Positions 49,001 to 57,103 are shown, numbered from the stretch's first letter. The stretch is DNA of 64,000 bases from an uncultured Oscillospiraceae bacterium (GCA_902478785.1 CABSMJ010000012.1:1-64000), one strand, 5' to 3'. Notes: generated by a model from the letters alone, not told the origin. Made by a program: numbers and translations.

Positions 49001-51497
49001 CAGCGCCATATTCATAAGGCTGGCCGTTAGCATCGTACTTGGGCAGGTTCTCAAACTTCACCCTGCCGTTGCCGGTGATGGTCTGGGTGTACTCCGCACC
49101 GGTCATCGCGCTGCCATTCTGGGTCAAAGTGACCTCCACGCTCTGGTCAGCAGGGGACATTCCCTCAGGCAGTGTCCAGAACTTGGCCACCACCACGCTG
49201 GTGGTGCCGCTGGCGGTATTGACAATGTTCAGGCCATCCTGACCATAGGTGGTGGTATAGCCGTCCACCGGAGCCTCTTCCACGGTGTACACATGGTAGC
49301 CGCCCTCGGGATTGCTGTCAGGCAGATTATAGAAGGTGTAGGTCCAGGTATCACCCTGCGCAGAGCAGCCGTCCTCACCCGGAGTGAGAGTGACTGTCTT
49401 GTAGTCCTTGCCATCCTGCTTCAGGGTGACGGTGATGGAGTCGGGGGTGGTCTCGTTGGCAGGCTTGCGCCAGGTCTTGGTGATGGTCACATCCCGATAG
49501 GTCTGCTTAGCGGGGTCCACCAGCTTGCCGTCGGTGATGTTTGCGCCGTCAGAAGCAGTGGAAGCAGTGGTGATCACACCGTACTTCACGGTGACGGTGA
49601 GATCCGCCACGGGATTGTAGTCCTTGGGAGCAACCGTCTCCTTCAAAGTGTAGGTATAGCCGGAGGGGATGTGGGTAATATCGATCTTGCCGTCGCCCTC
49701 AGAAGTATCAGAGTCGCTCCAGTTGACGGAATCGGCGGGGCTGGGCGTCAGGGTGAACTGGGCACCCAGCAGTGCCGCACCCTTTTCATTGACCTTGGTG
49801 AAGCTCAGGTCGGCCACATACCCTTTGACCTGGGGAACCGCAAACTCACCGGTCTTCAGGGCCTCGGGATCCGTAGGCCAATTTCCGTGTTCATCGGCCA
49901 CCATATACTTCAAAACCGCGCTTTCATTGGTGGGTACCGTGGTGGTCTCTGTAAAGCCAACATTGTTCAGAAGGATCTGATACTTAAAGGTATAGCCCAG
50001 CGTTCCGCTGATCATGTTGCCGTCCTGGTCCTCCTGGATATCCGTAATATTGTCATCACGGTTGGAGGAGAGGATATCCCAGACAAAGGACTTACCGTCA
50101 TTTCCCATAGTAACGGCATTATAAATCGTGCCATTGCCAGCCGCATTGTATACAGGAAGAGCCTTCTGATAAAGGATATTACCTCCCATGGTGTCTGTCA
50201 CACGCCAAGCCTGAGCAGCCATGGCGATCTGGTCAGCGATGCTGTCAAAGGATTCAAACAAACCGTCAGCTTGGCCGTTATAGGCAGCACTGGAGAAAGC
50301 GCGCAGCCAATCGCCAACCGTCATATCCTCATCCGTACTCGGATTGGTATCCCGCCAGTCATCAAAAGGTGTGGTATCCCACACGTCTACTTCGTATCCC
50401 TTCTTGGTGATGGTACCAAAGCAAATGGAATACAGCTTGGAGAGGTTGGTAATGCCGCGGATGGCATCAGCCTCGTCACCTACATCCTTCACATCGCTCT
50501 TTTCTGTCTCACTTCCGCCGCCTCTGGTACCGGTGATGTAGCTGGTGCTGCCGGGATCTCCCTCCACATGGTAGGTGGGATTACCGTCGGTCAGAAGGAT
50601 CGTGTAGAGATAATCAATGTCTTTGATCTGATTTTTATTCTGCCTTCCTGCATTCAGGATGTTCTTGGCCAGCATGAGGCCGCCCTCGATATTGGTGCCG
50701 CCATAATCAGAGCCAAACCCATGACCATGGCCTACCTGTACATTGTTAATTGCTGCGATAGCCTTATTCATGCCCTCCTGAGTCCGGATATTCACCCAGT
50801 TCAACTCCTGCTGGGCGTTGGAGCCAAAGGAAACTACAGCCACCATCCGACGATCATCGCCAGTAGCGCCAGTCTCATTGGCAAACTGGTTCAGGAAGTC
50901 CAAAGCTGCTGCCTGGGCATCGGCCAGCCGGGAGCGGTAGACACAATCACTATTAGTTGTGGTCACCGGGTTATGCTCCCGCCAGGTTTTATGGCAGTAC
51001 TCACAATCATACCGACCATAGTGCCCATAATATTTGTGCCAATGTTCACTATATGTGGTTCCGCTTGTTCCAGAGCAGTAATACTTAGTCTCACTCTTTC
51101 CCTGATGAGCCTTATCCGACTGCTCCTTGCCGCAGTTAACGCAGTCATCCATGGAGTTAGACACATCCAGGACCAGCATTACCGCTGCGTCAGGGGTAGA
51201 GGAGGGGATCTCCTCCAGTTTTTGAGTGGTCTTGACCTGAAGAGTCACATTGAACAGGTTCTCTGTTCCTGTAGCCTCCACAGTCTTACTCATTTCAACG
51301 ACAATGCCGTCTTCCCCTAGAGTACCAGAGGTATGCTGATTGCCGTCTTTGTCATAATAGACTGTCCCGCCGGCATTTACGATCTGCTCTTGCGCCTGGA
51401 TGTCCTTATCCGTAGCAAACGCCACGGTGGGCAGCAGGCTCAGGGCCATGACCAGAGCCAGCAGCAAAGACAATACACGTTTCTTTGTTTTTGCCAT
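46050..51497 (-). CDS. Giant VWA / Cna_B-repeat surface adhesin with LPXTG-like anchor
   Basis: An 1815-residue exported protein. Residues 1-28 are a signal peptide (LLALVMALSLLPTVAFA). A VWA domain begins near residue 100 with the MIDAS motif VMLVLDVSNSMDD and runs to about 430. A Cys/His-rich insert of about 65 residues sits straight after the MIDAS. A SpaA-like domain (VADLSFTKVNEKGAALLGAQ) is followed by nine Cna_B-type domains, then a MucBP-like region, a Pro/Glu-rich spacer, the sorting signal APKTG (not LPxTG), a membrane helix and a KRKKKEHED tail. The start ATG lies 8 bases after GGAG. A c-di-GMP-I riboswitch precedes it. No sortase lies within the window. It is likely a pilus-like or matrix adhesin. 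Confidence 0.9.
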   Translation of the reverse strand: MAKTKKRVLSLLLALVMALSLLPTVAFATDKDIQAQEQIVNAGGTVYYDKDGNQHTSGTLGEDGIVVEMSKTVEATGTENLFNVTLQVKTTQKLEEIPSSTPDAAVMLVLDVSNSMDDCVNCGKEQSDKAHQGKSETKYYCSGTSGTTYSEHWHKYYGHYGRYDCEYCHKTWREHNPVTTTNSDCVYRSRLADAQAAALDFLNQFANETGATGDDRRMVAVVSFGSNAQQELNWVNIRTQEGMNKAIAAINNVQVGHGHGFGSDYGGTNIEGGLMLAKNILNAGRQNKNQIKDIDYLYTILLTDGNPTYHVEGDPGSTSYITGTRGGGSETEKSDVKDVGDEADAIRGITNLSKLYSICFGTITKKGYEVDVWDTTPFDDWRDTNPSTDEDMTVGDWLRAFSSAAYNGQADGLFESFDSIADQIAMAAQAWRVTDTMGGNILYQKALPVYNAAGNGTIYNAVTMGNDGKSFVWDILSSNRDDNITDIQEDQDGNMISGTLGYTFKYQILLNNVGFTETTTVPTNESAVLKYMVADEHGNWPTDPEALKTGEFAVPQVKGYVADLSFTKVNEKGAALLGAQFTLTPSPADSVNWSDSDTSEGDGKIDITHIPSGYTYTLKETVAPKDYNPVADLTVTVKYGVITTASTASDGANITDGKLVDPAKQTYRDVTITKTWRKPANETTPDSITVTLKQDGKDYKTVTLTPGEDGCSAQGDTWTYTFYNLPDSNPEGGYHVYTVEEAPVDGYTTTYGQDGLNIVNTASGTTSVVVAKFWTLPEGMSPADQSVEVTLTQNGSAMTGAEYTQTITGNGRVKFENLPKYDANGQPYEYGAVEAPGNYQQAKPTTSDGYTITFYNTVAEETTTISGVKTWNDGGDTVDHAPITVTLYKDGEATDRTTTASAETNWEYKFENLPRYEFTKDNGNITAVREIKYTVKETAVDGYKSTVTGNNITNTRTGEVSLTVYKEWVSQGDHPVEVTVQLYANGVASGDPETFTDSHTFAGLAKYDAQGKLIDYSVTESPVEGYTASYSKRTTDSEGNYQITITNTQSGAEDEVKVTVTKTWQQPGDPSDLTATFTLVKNGTPMDGDEYTKTITGNGVATFEGLPRYTETPVEGGDTLLEEITYTVQENVPNGYISTSEQVGPVSNGDVYFHFTNTITDTTSVSVEKTWVKPADVAAPAVTFTVQRSVDGLTWEDAGTIALASGETSGKAENLAKYNDKGQQYIYQVKELSVPGYSSSMTGGMLENGTYSYQVTNTINQAYADIPVSKTWIDGNTPDSERPSVTLDLLQDGIAVASVTFAYDEAAGKVMATVTKDGVTSDPVEASVSGNTWSTTVPDMPLYNAAGTAKYDYTASEAQVPAGYRATATGTNVTNKRSGSIDIDITKYWVDPGDGYRPDITLVLTGSDDSEYRVAVQEMPDNEITATLNGKALTTVVSGSTWTITVPDLPEYTDAGAKITYTLSEEPVEGYTSEAVKDQPFAIQNTIEQVSDVTITPEKVWANMDVDGVYQPVLPESITVALFRDGVKVEGSEQTVAVDEDGSCTFESYENLERYNLTTGQYYHYEVLELDANGSPVKENGTISFGTDNDYTVTYRTFEVDTSYNLHVTITNTFKVPAKYLWMVKTHYVHYDYNGNQIAVYNNQSEIFAEVESTTVRVNPDDYKVCPNDNLTYVYDADNAGNKTEATLLNQNHLYVLELYYELTDNAPYIPPDTPDPPITDPEDPGTEIPEEPTPGGELPEEPEEPEEPTDIPDENVPEGELPEDIPDEDVPQGEAPKTGDNMSMWLALSGTAALGLVALNVFDSKRKKKEHEDQ
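46700..49510 (-). repeat. Array of nine Cna_B-type domains
   Basis: Each unit opens with a K-x-W motif (ITKTWRKP, VAKFWTLP, VKTWNDGG, VYKEWVSQ, VTKTWQQP, VEKTWVKP, VSKTWIDG, ITKYWVDP, PEKVWANM) at roughly 300-base spacing and ends around a V/I-x-N-T motif (ITNTQSG, VTNTINQ). The units have diverged, so the array is ancient rather than a recent tandem expansion. Confidence 0.85.
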
Positions 51498-51522
51498 TTT
51501 TCGTTCTCCTTTCTTTGCAGAG

Positions 51523-51620
51523 GAACGAAATACTTGGCGGTCGGACGAGCTTGGCGTTTCCGCTTTAGCTTCCTGACTTTGCGTCCCGCCCTTTCGGACG
51601 GTTTGCCGTTTCACTATTTC
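51523..51620 (-). promoter_or_regulatory. c-di-GMP-I (GEMM) riboswitch upstream of the adhesin
   Basis: On the minus strand the core reads GGCAAACC, a CCGTCCGAAAGGGCGG hairpin with a GAAA tetraloop, GGGACGCAAAG, then GCTAA and AAGC joined by a second GAAA-loop stem: the GEMM-I consensus order. Downstream, TTTCGTTC (51530-51523) can pair with GAACGAAA (51506-51499), which overlaps the edge of the GGAG ribosome binding site and fills the space to the ATG. A translational on/off switch is therefore plausible. No intrinsic terminator lies between aptamer and start. Confidence 0.87.
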
Positions 51621-51715
51621 CTGTTCCGTTGGCGCGGAGCCCTATCTCCGCGTTCGGTATTGAAAACTCAGTCCCTTGGTTTTTTATCCGGCGGACCACA
51701 CCGGATCCTTACGTT

Positions 51716-52141
51716 TTAACTTCCTTCTCCCTTTTCATCCAGTGCGCTGTTGAGTAAAAGCGCAAATTCCAGCACGCTGCGGAAGCTCTCCTCCCGGTTC
51801 GCCTCCAGCCACAGGACTGTGCCCTGCCAGCTGGCATTCTGCCGGAAGATGACCTTCATGACGAAGGTTCCCCTTTCGCCCCGCTGTTCCAAATTGTCGC
51901 GTCGGATCTCCTCACGCGCTTTTGCCTGTGGCCGAAAGGACCGGACCTGAGCGAACGGCTGGGGGAAGTTCATCTCATCCAGCAGATGCTCCACCGCCAA
52001 CAGAAACTCCATCAAGCCGGTGAAGTGCACCGCGCCCTGTAAGAATGGGTTATACAGTCTTCCACGCAGAATGTGCTGGTCATATCCATCCACACAAATC
52101 ACAATGGAATGATATTCGTTCGCCGTCATCCGTGCCTGCAC
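51716..52141 (-). CDS. Hypothetical protein upstream of the adhesin riboswitch
   Basis: A 141-residue soluble protein that I do not recognise by name. It starts with GTG, eight bases after GGAGG; an ATG four codons on is the alternative. It has SIVICVDGYDQHILRGRLYN, FTGLMEFLLAVEHLLDEMNF, a charged linker, GTFVMKVIFRQNASWQGTVL and FRSVLEFALLLNSALDE. The order looks like a compact alpha/beta fold. It is transcribed ahead of the adhesin leader in the same direction, so it could be a cofactor or regulator of surface display. Confidence 0.6.
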   Translation of the reverse strand: MQARMTANEYHSIVICVDGYDQHILRGRLYNPFLQGAVHFTGLMEFLLAVEHLLDEMNFPQPFAQVRSFRPQAKAREEIRRDNLEQRGERGTFVMKVIFRQNASWQGTVLWLEANREESFRSVLEFALLLNSALDEKGEGS

Positions 52142-52176
52142 CTGAATGCCCTCCTTTCTTTCTTTGTTTGTCTGTG

Positions 52177-52204
52177 GTTATACCTTACCACACGACGGTT
52201 ACAA
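52177..52204 (-). promoter_or_regulatory. Promoter of the small hypothetical gene
   Basis: TTGTAA, 16-bp spacer, TATAAC on the minus strand. Confidence 0.6.
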
Positions 52205-52272
52205 AAGTGGATACATTTTCCGTTCATACTTTCATAAAACAAAAATTTTATGGTATTTCCGGTAAAACCTTT

Positions 52273-53631
52273 TTATCTGCCTTTGCGCTTTCTCCCAAAA
52301 TATGCGCCCAGCAGCATCACGGCACCAAACACCACCAGGTAATACCACACCGCTGCACCATGGGCTGCAAAGGCCGCATACACCATGAACACGCACCCGC
52401 ACAGGGCCAGCACCGGCGTCAGAACGCGGCGCACAAAGCCCAGGTCCCGCTCCCTGCGCAGGATCTGAAAGAAGATGGGGATATAGAAGGCATAGAGGGT
52501 GATGATGGGGATCTCCGAGGTATCAAAGGTGAAGGGGCCAAACCAGGAGCTCTCCGTCAAATTGGCCCCGTAGAAATACAGCAGCCAGAACCCGCACAGG
52601 GCAAGGCCCAGCACCGAGGAGTTCACTGGCATCCGGGTCACCGGGTCCACCTGGGCAAACAGCTCCGGCCGGGGCCCCTCTCCCCGGACGGCAATGGCGT
52701 ACATCCCCCGGCAGCAGGCCAGCATCAATCCGTTGAGCACTCCTAGGCAGGACACCACGATCAGAACAAACACCCCGGTGCCCGCCGCCTGGCCGAACAG
52801 GCGCTGGAAGGCCAGCTTGGCCGCCTGCTCACCGCTTTCCATCATCTCCCCGGTGGTAACAGCGCCGGAAAGACCCACATAGTAAAAAAGATAAGTGGCT
52901 ACTACGATCACCGAGCCGATCACCAGCGCCAGGGGCAGCGTCCGCTTGGGGTCCTTGAGCTCAGCGTTGATGGAGGTGGCAATGATCCAGCCCTCATAGG
53001 CAAAGGCCACCGCCACCACAGAGGCCATGAGACTGGCTCCGGCGGAGGTCTCCGCCGCGCCGGCAGCGGAAAAGTTGGCGGCCAGCTGACCGCTGCTCAG
53101 GCCCGCCACGGTGCCCACCACAGCCATCAGCAGCAGCGGCACCATTTTGATGACTGTGGTAGCCACCTGGAACCGGCCGGCCAGCCAGGGGGACAGGGCG
53201 TTGACCGCAAAGCTCATGCACAGGAAAAAGCAGGCGATGGCCATACAGGGCCCACCAGTGATGTCCCAGCCCAGCAGCACGCAGAAATACCGGGCCGACA
53301 GCCAAGCCAGCACGGAGGTCAGTGTGGGATAATAGATAATGGCCATGAACCAGCCCACGTAATAGCCGTACCGGGGGCCCAGCGCCGCCTCCGCGTAATC
53401 CACCACCCCGTTGACCTTCTGATACCGGGAGGAAAGGGTGGAAAAGGTAAAGGTACACACCACCATAATGGCGCCCACGATCAGCCAGGCGGCCACCCCC
53501 AGCGCCATATCCCCTCCGGTGGCCTGCAGCACCGCCTCGGCTTTGAAAAAGACGCCGGAGCCCATGACGATGCCCACCACCATGCAGATAGCCGTTGGCA
53601 GGCCATATCGTCTTTCCAACTGAATGTCCAT
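52273..53631 (-). CDS. APC-superfamily amino acid permease (LAT type)
   Basis: A 452-residue polytopic permease with about twelve membrane segments. GLPTAICMVVGIVMGSGVFF is the unwound first helix of the family, with the GSGVF substrate motif; VVAVAFAYEGWIIATSINAE and ELKDPKRTLPLAL are the family's sixth-helix region. It likely exchanges or takes up neutral amino acids. AAAGGAGT precedes the ATG; an in-frame extension of 50 codons upstream has no homology-like features and is rejected. No riboswitch was recognised. Confidence 0.85.
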   Translation of the reverse strand: MDIQLERRYGLPTAICMVVGIVMGSGVFFKAEAVLQATGGDMALGVAAWLIVGAIMVVCTFTFSTLSSRYQKVNGVVDYAEAALGPRYGYYVGWFMAIIYYPTLTSVLAWLSARYFCVLLGWDITGGPCMAIACFFLCMSFAVNALSPWLAGRFQVATTVIKMVPLLLMAVVGTVAGLSSGQLAANFSAAGAAETSAGASLMASVVAVAFAYEGWIIATSINAELKDPKRTLPLALVIGSVIVVATYLFYYVGLSGAVTTGEMMESGEQAAKLAFQRLFGQAAGTGVFVLIVVSCLGVLNGLMLACCRGMYAIAVRGEGPRPELFAQVDPVTRMPVNSSVLGLALCGFWLLYFYGANLTESSWFGPFTFDTSEIPIITLYAFYIPIFFQILRRERDLGFVRRVLTPVLALCGCVFMVYAAFAAHGAAVWYYLVVFGAVMLLGAYFGRKRKGR

Positions 53632-53754
53632 AGTGAATACTCCTTTTTCTCTTTCTTCTCTCTTTAAAGCGATAAACTCGCCAGGGGCAGGATAACATAA
53701 CCCGCCTCCTTTTCCAACCCTCTTTTCTATTTTCTCAAGCTTTTTGAAAATCTC

Positions 53755-53782
53755 TTGCCTTTTTTTATCAAAAGCGTACAAT
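53755..53782 (+). promoter_or_regulatory. Promoter of DUF1653-nfo
   Basis: TTGCCT, 16-bp spacer, TACAAT. Confidence 0.65.
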
Positions 53783-53817
53783 ACCCATCAGTATATCCAA
53801 GAGAGGAGCACACATCC

Positions 53818-54033
53818 ATGGAGGAGATCCGGCCGGGACGCTACCGGCATTTCAAGGGAAAGGAATATCGGGTGCTGGGCGTGGCCAGGCATTCGGAGAC
53901 ACTGGAGCCCCTGGTGGTGTACCAGGCGCTGTACGGGGAGCGGGGACTGTGGGTACGGCCTGCGGCCATGTGGAACGAGCAGGTGGAGCGTGAGGGACAA
54001 ACCATGCCCCGCTTCACCTATGTGGGGCCCTAA
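53818..54033 (+). CDS. DUF1653 protein
   Basis: A 71-residue protein. RPGRYRHFKGKEYRVLGVAR, HSETLEPLVVYQALYGERG and LWVRPAAMWNEQVE are the DUF1653 consensus, a small beta-rich domain of unknown function. GGAG lies nine bases before the ATG. nfo follows after about 110 bases. Confidence 0.92.
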   Translation: MEEIRPGRYRHFKGKEYRVLGVARHSETLEPLVVYQALYGERGLWVRPAAMWNEQVEREGQTMPRFTYVGP

Positions 54034-54144
54034 GCGGTCTCATCTTTACAGGCAGCGGATTCTGCGCTATCATAGAAATCGCCGTTTCTCACAGGAAACG
54101 ACACAGGTTCCACCGGGCAAAGGCCCGGAGAGGGAGGAAACAAC

Positions 54145-54984
54145 ATGCTGATTATCGGGTGTCATCTGTCCTCGTCCAAGGGCTTTCTGTCCATGGGCAA
54201 GACTGCCGTGGACATCGGCGCCAACACCTTTCAATTCTTCACCCGCAACCCCAGAGGTGGCACCGCCAAGCCTCTGGATCTGGAGGATGTGGCGGCTTAC
54301 CGGGACTTTGCGAAGGAGCACCACCTCTTCCCCATTCTGGCTCACGCCCCCTACACCCTCAACTGCTGCGCGGCAGACCCGGGTCTGCGGGACTTTGCCC
54401 GCCGCACCATGGCCGACGACCTGGAGCGGCTGGAGCACATCCCCGGCAGTCTCTACAACTTCCACCCCGGCAGCCATGTGAAGCAGGGAGCGGAGACGGG
54501 CATCGCCCTCATCGCCGAGACGTTGAACCAGGTGCTGCGGCCGTACCAGGCCACCACCGTGCTTTTGGAGACCATGGCCGGCAAGGGCAGCGAGGTGGGC
54601 CGGAGCTTTGAGGAGCTGCGGGCCATTCTGGACCGGGTGGAGCTGGGAGACCAGATGGGCATCTGCCTGGACACCTGCCACGTGTTTGACGGTGGCTACG
54701 ACATCGTCTCCAACTTGGATGGCGTCCTGGAGGAATTTGACCGGATACTGGGCCTTGGCCGTCTGCGGGCCATCCACCTCAACGACAGCAAGAATCCCTT
54801 TGGCAGCCACAAGGACCGCCATGAACAGATCGGTCAAGGCAGCATTGGATTGGAGGCCTTTGGCCAGATCATCAACCACCCGGCCCTGCGGCACCTGCCC
54901 TTCTACCTGGAGACACCCCAGGAGGATGTGTGGGGGTATGGCCGGGAGATCACGCTTCTGAGGAGTCTCTTTCAGGAGGCCTGA
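54145..54984 (+). CDS. nfo: Endonuclease IV
   Basis: A 279-residue AP endonuclease of base-excision repair, a TIM-barrel with three metal ions. LIIGCHLSSSKGF, TFQFFTRNPRG, HAPYTLN, YNFHPGSHVKQG, LLETMAGKGSEVG, CLDTCHVFDGGYD, HLNDSKNPFGSHKDRHEQIG and YLETPQED carry the conserved ligands. GAGGGAGGAAAC precedes the ATG. Confidence 0.95.
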   Translation: MLIIGCHLSSSKGFLSMGKTAVDIGANTFQFFTRNPRGGTAKPLDLEDVAAYRDFAKEHHLFPILAHAPYTLNCCAADPGLRDFARRTMADDLERLEHIPGSLYNFHPGSHVKQGAETGIALIAETLNQVLRPYQATTVLLETMAGKGSEVGRSFEELRAILDRVELGDQMGICLDTCHVFDGGYDIVSNLDGVLEEFDRILGLGRLRAIHLNDSKNPFGSHKDRHEQIGQGSIGLEAFGQIINHPALRHLPFYLETPQEDVWGYGREITLLRSLFQEA

Positions 54985-54993
54985 CACAGCGCA

Positions 54994-55031
54994 AAAAGGC
55001 ACGCCGGAGCTTTCGCTCCGGCGTGCCTTTT
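54994..55031. terminator. Bidirectional terminator after nfo
   Basis: A perfect 17-bp stem (AAAAGGCACGCCGGAGC and complement) with a TTTC loop. Confidence 0.95.
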
Positions 55032-55041
55032 GCTATTTGAT

Positions 55042-55689
55042 TTACTCCGCCTGCTCCTTACCGAAGAGGCGGCCATAGTAGGACTCCGCCGTGTACAGCG
55101 CGGCCACGGGGTTGTGGCCGGTGACCCGGTCCTTGGTCACCAGCGTGGTGACGATGGCGTCGGAGTACTTATAGAAGAGGCTGTCGTGGCCCACACACAG
55201 GCCCACCACGATGTTCAGCTCCGTGCCGGCCTCATTGAGGAGCTTGGCCTGGAGGATGGGGTTGCACATATTGGTACCGATGGCGGCGCAGCGCTCATCG
55301 ATGCCCACATCGGTCTTGAGCACGGCGCCGGCCTTGCAGCCCACGGCTACCACCTCGAAGCCGTGGCTGCGCAGGATCTTGGCGGCGATGCGGGTCTCCC
55401 GCATCAGGCCCACGCAGGTGGCAATGCCCAGCTTGTGGAAGCCCATGCGGCGGGCAAACTCCACGATCTCCTGAATCCGGGGCCACTGGCAGTAGCCGTC
55501 GAACTCCACATCCGCGGCGGTGGTCATGATCTTTTGATTCACCGGGTCCTTGTATTCCGCCATGGCGGCCTGCTTCACCGCCGGGTCCATGTTGTCCGTC
55601 AGGCAGAAGGGCGGACGGTTCTCCCCAGTCTGGTTCTGGCAGCCCTTTCCGGCACAGTCAGCACAGGAACGCACGATCTCCTTTTCCAT
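55042..55689 (-). CDS. DUF1847 cysteine-rich protein
   Basis: A 215-residue protein of the DUF1847 family. The N-terminus carries CADCAGKGCQN and PFCLTDN; further cysteines lie in GIATCVGLMRET, GCKAGAV, NMCNPI and GLCVGHD, suggesting a metal or Fe-S site. Function unknown. AGGAGAGAG precedes the ATG. Its promoter has 12-bp direct repeats, so it appears to be specifically regulated. Confidence 0.87.
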   Translation of the reverse strand: MEKEIVRSCADCAGKGCQNQTGENRPPFCLTDNMDPAVKQAAMAEYKDPVNQKIMTTAADVEFDGYCQWPRIQEIVEFARRMGFHKLGIATCVGLMRETRIAAKILRSHGFEVVAVGCKAGAVLKTDVGIDERCAAIGTNMCNPILQAKLLNEAGTELNIVVGLCVGHDSLFYKYSDAIVTTLVTKDRVTGHNPVAALYTAESYYGRLFGKEQAE

Positions 55690-55752
55690 AGTTCCACTCT
55701 CTCCTATCCTTCAAAATTGCCCCGTCTGGCAAAACGGCGCTTCGTTGGTGAC

Positions 55753-55793
55753 ATGATACCACACTTTGTCCTGCGCCGCAACACACTTTGTCC
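55753..55793 (-). promoter_or_regulatory. DUF1847 promoter with 12-bp direct repeats
   Basis: On the minus strand TTGCGG (-35, 55781-55776), 17-bp spacer, TATCAT (-10, 55758-55753). The sequence GGACAAAGTGTG occurs twice (55793-55782 and 55771-55760), 22 bp apart, one copy upstream of the -35 and the other within the spacer, as expected for a repressor or activator bound on one helix face. Confidence 0.72.
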
Positions 55794-55805
55794 GTCCTCG
55801 ATATA

Positions 55806-55845
55806 CAAAAACAGTCCGCCGCAGTGCTGCGGCGGACTGTTTTTT
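55806..55845. terminator. Terminator of the aminotransferase gene
   Basis: ACAGTCCGCCGCAG pairs perfectly with CTGCGGCGGACTGT; runs of A and T on the two sides. Confidence 0.93.
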
Positions 55846-55861
55846 ATGAAAGCAATGAAAC

Positions 55862-57052
55862 TCAGCGGGCGTTGTAGGCCTTGATGCCCAGAGCCAGCAG
55901 GTCCATGGCGCGCTCCAGGTCGGCCTGCTTGAGGACGTAGGCAATACGGATCTCGTTCTTGCCCTTGCCGGGGGTGCCGTAGAAGCTCTCGCCGGGGGCG
56001 AACATCACGGTGTCGCCGTGGTCCTCGAACTCCTCCAACAGCCACATCTGGAACTTCTCCGCATCGTCCACAGGCAAAGCAGCCATGATGTAGAAGGCAC
56101 CCTTGGGGCACTTGCACACCACACCGGGGATCTCAGCGAGCTTGGCCATGCAGGTATCCCGGCGGCGCTTATACTCCTCGCGGACGGCGGCGAAGTAGTC
56201 GGGGCCCACGGTATACAGCGCGGCAGCGCCCACCTGGTCCAGCGTGGCGGAGCACAGACGGCCCTGGCAATACTTCATGGCATGGGCCATCAGCTCCTTG
56301 TTGCGGGAAATGAGGACACCCACACGGGCGCCGCAGGCGCTGAAGCGCTTGGACACGGAGTCAATGACCACCACATTATCCGCAGCATCAGGGAACTGCA
56401 GCATAGTGGCCAGCTTCTCGCCGCCGTAGACGAACTCACGATACACCTCGTCGCCGATGACGAAGAGGTTATGCTCCTTGGCGATGTCCACGATCAGGCG
56501 CATCTCCTCGGGAGTCAGCACCACGCCAGTGGGGTTGCCGGGGTTGGTGACCATGATGGCACGGGTGTGCTCGTTGATCTCCGCCTCGATCTTGGCCCGG
56601 TCAGCATAGTGATAGCCTTCCTCAGGGGAGGTGTGGATGGGGTGGATCTTGCCGCCGGTGACCCGGACGAAGGTGTTGTAGTTGGGATAGAAGGGCTCGG
56701 GGATCAGGATCTCGTCGTCGTCATCCAGGATGCACTCCAGGACCATCTCCAAAGCTTCGCTGCCGCCGGTGGCAGCCAGGATATCCCCACTCTCCAGAGG
56801 AATGTCCAGCTTGGCATAGTAGCCGCGGACCGCCTCGATCAGCTCGGGGATACCGGGAGAGGGAGCATACTCCAGAACAGGCGCGTGGAAATTTCTGACG
56901 GCGTCAAAGAACACAGGGGGCGTTTCAATATCAGGCTGACCAATATTCAAATGATAGATCTTGCGGCCCTTCTTCTCCGCTGCCAAGGCATACGGATGGA
57001 ATTTGCGCATGGGGGAAAGACCGCATTTTTCGATCTTGCTGGAAAATTTCAT
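55862..57052 (-). CDS. Class-I/II pyridoxal-phosphate aminotransferase
   Basis: A 396-residue fold-type I aminotransferase of the aspartate aminotransferase superfamily. Seen are HLNIGQPDIETPP, ATGGSEALEMVL, VTNPGNPTGVVLTPEE (substrate Asn), VIGDEVYREFVYGG and the PLP lysine in DSVSKRFSACGARVG; the C-terminal FAPGESFYGTPGKG holds the substrate-binding Arg region. The substrate could be aspartate, alanine or an aromatic amino acid; sequence alone does not decide. AGGAGG precedes the ATG. Confidence 0.88.
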   Translation of the reverse strand: MKFSSKIEKCGLSPMRKFHPYALAAEKKGRKIYHLNIGQPDIETPPVFFDAVRNFHAPVLEYAPSPGIPELIEAVRGYYAKLDIPLESGDILAATGGSEALEMVLECILDDDDEILIPEPFYPNYNTFVRVTGGKIHPIHTSPEEGYHYADRAKIEAEINEHTRAIMVTNPGNPTGVVLTPEEMRLIVDIAKEHNLFVIGDEVYREFVYGGEKLATMLQFPDAADNVVVIDSVSKRFSACGARVGVLISRNKELMAHAMKYCQGRLCSATLDQVGAAALYTVGPDYFAAVREEYKRRRDTCMAKLAEIPGVVCKCPKGAFYIMAALPVDDAEKFQMWLLEEFEDHGDTVMFAPGESFYGTPGKGKNEIRIAYVLKQADLERAMDLLALGIKAYNAR

Positions 57053-57103
57053 TTTGCCTAACCTCCTATATCGATTCTCGGCTTGACGGGATATCCTGAT
57101 TAC

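Noticed and set aside
46017..51320. A 1767-codon open frame on the plus strand opposite the adhesin gene
   Set aside because: It mirrors the adhesin's biased codon use, has no signal, domain or ribosome binding site of its own, and its translation is low-complexity V/G/H/L-rich sequence typical of antisense shadows.
53632..53781. 50-codon N-terminal extension of the amino acid permease
   Set aside because: Lysine-rich, has no membrane helix, and the internal ATG has a much better ribosome binding site and the normal family start.
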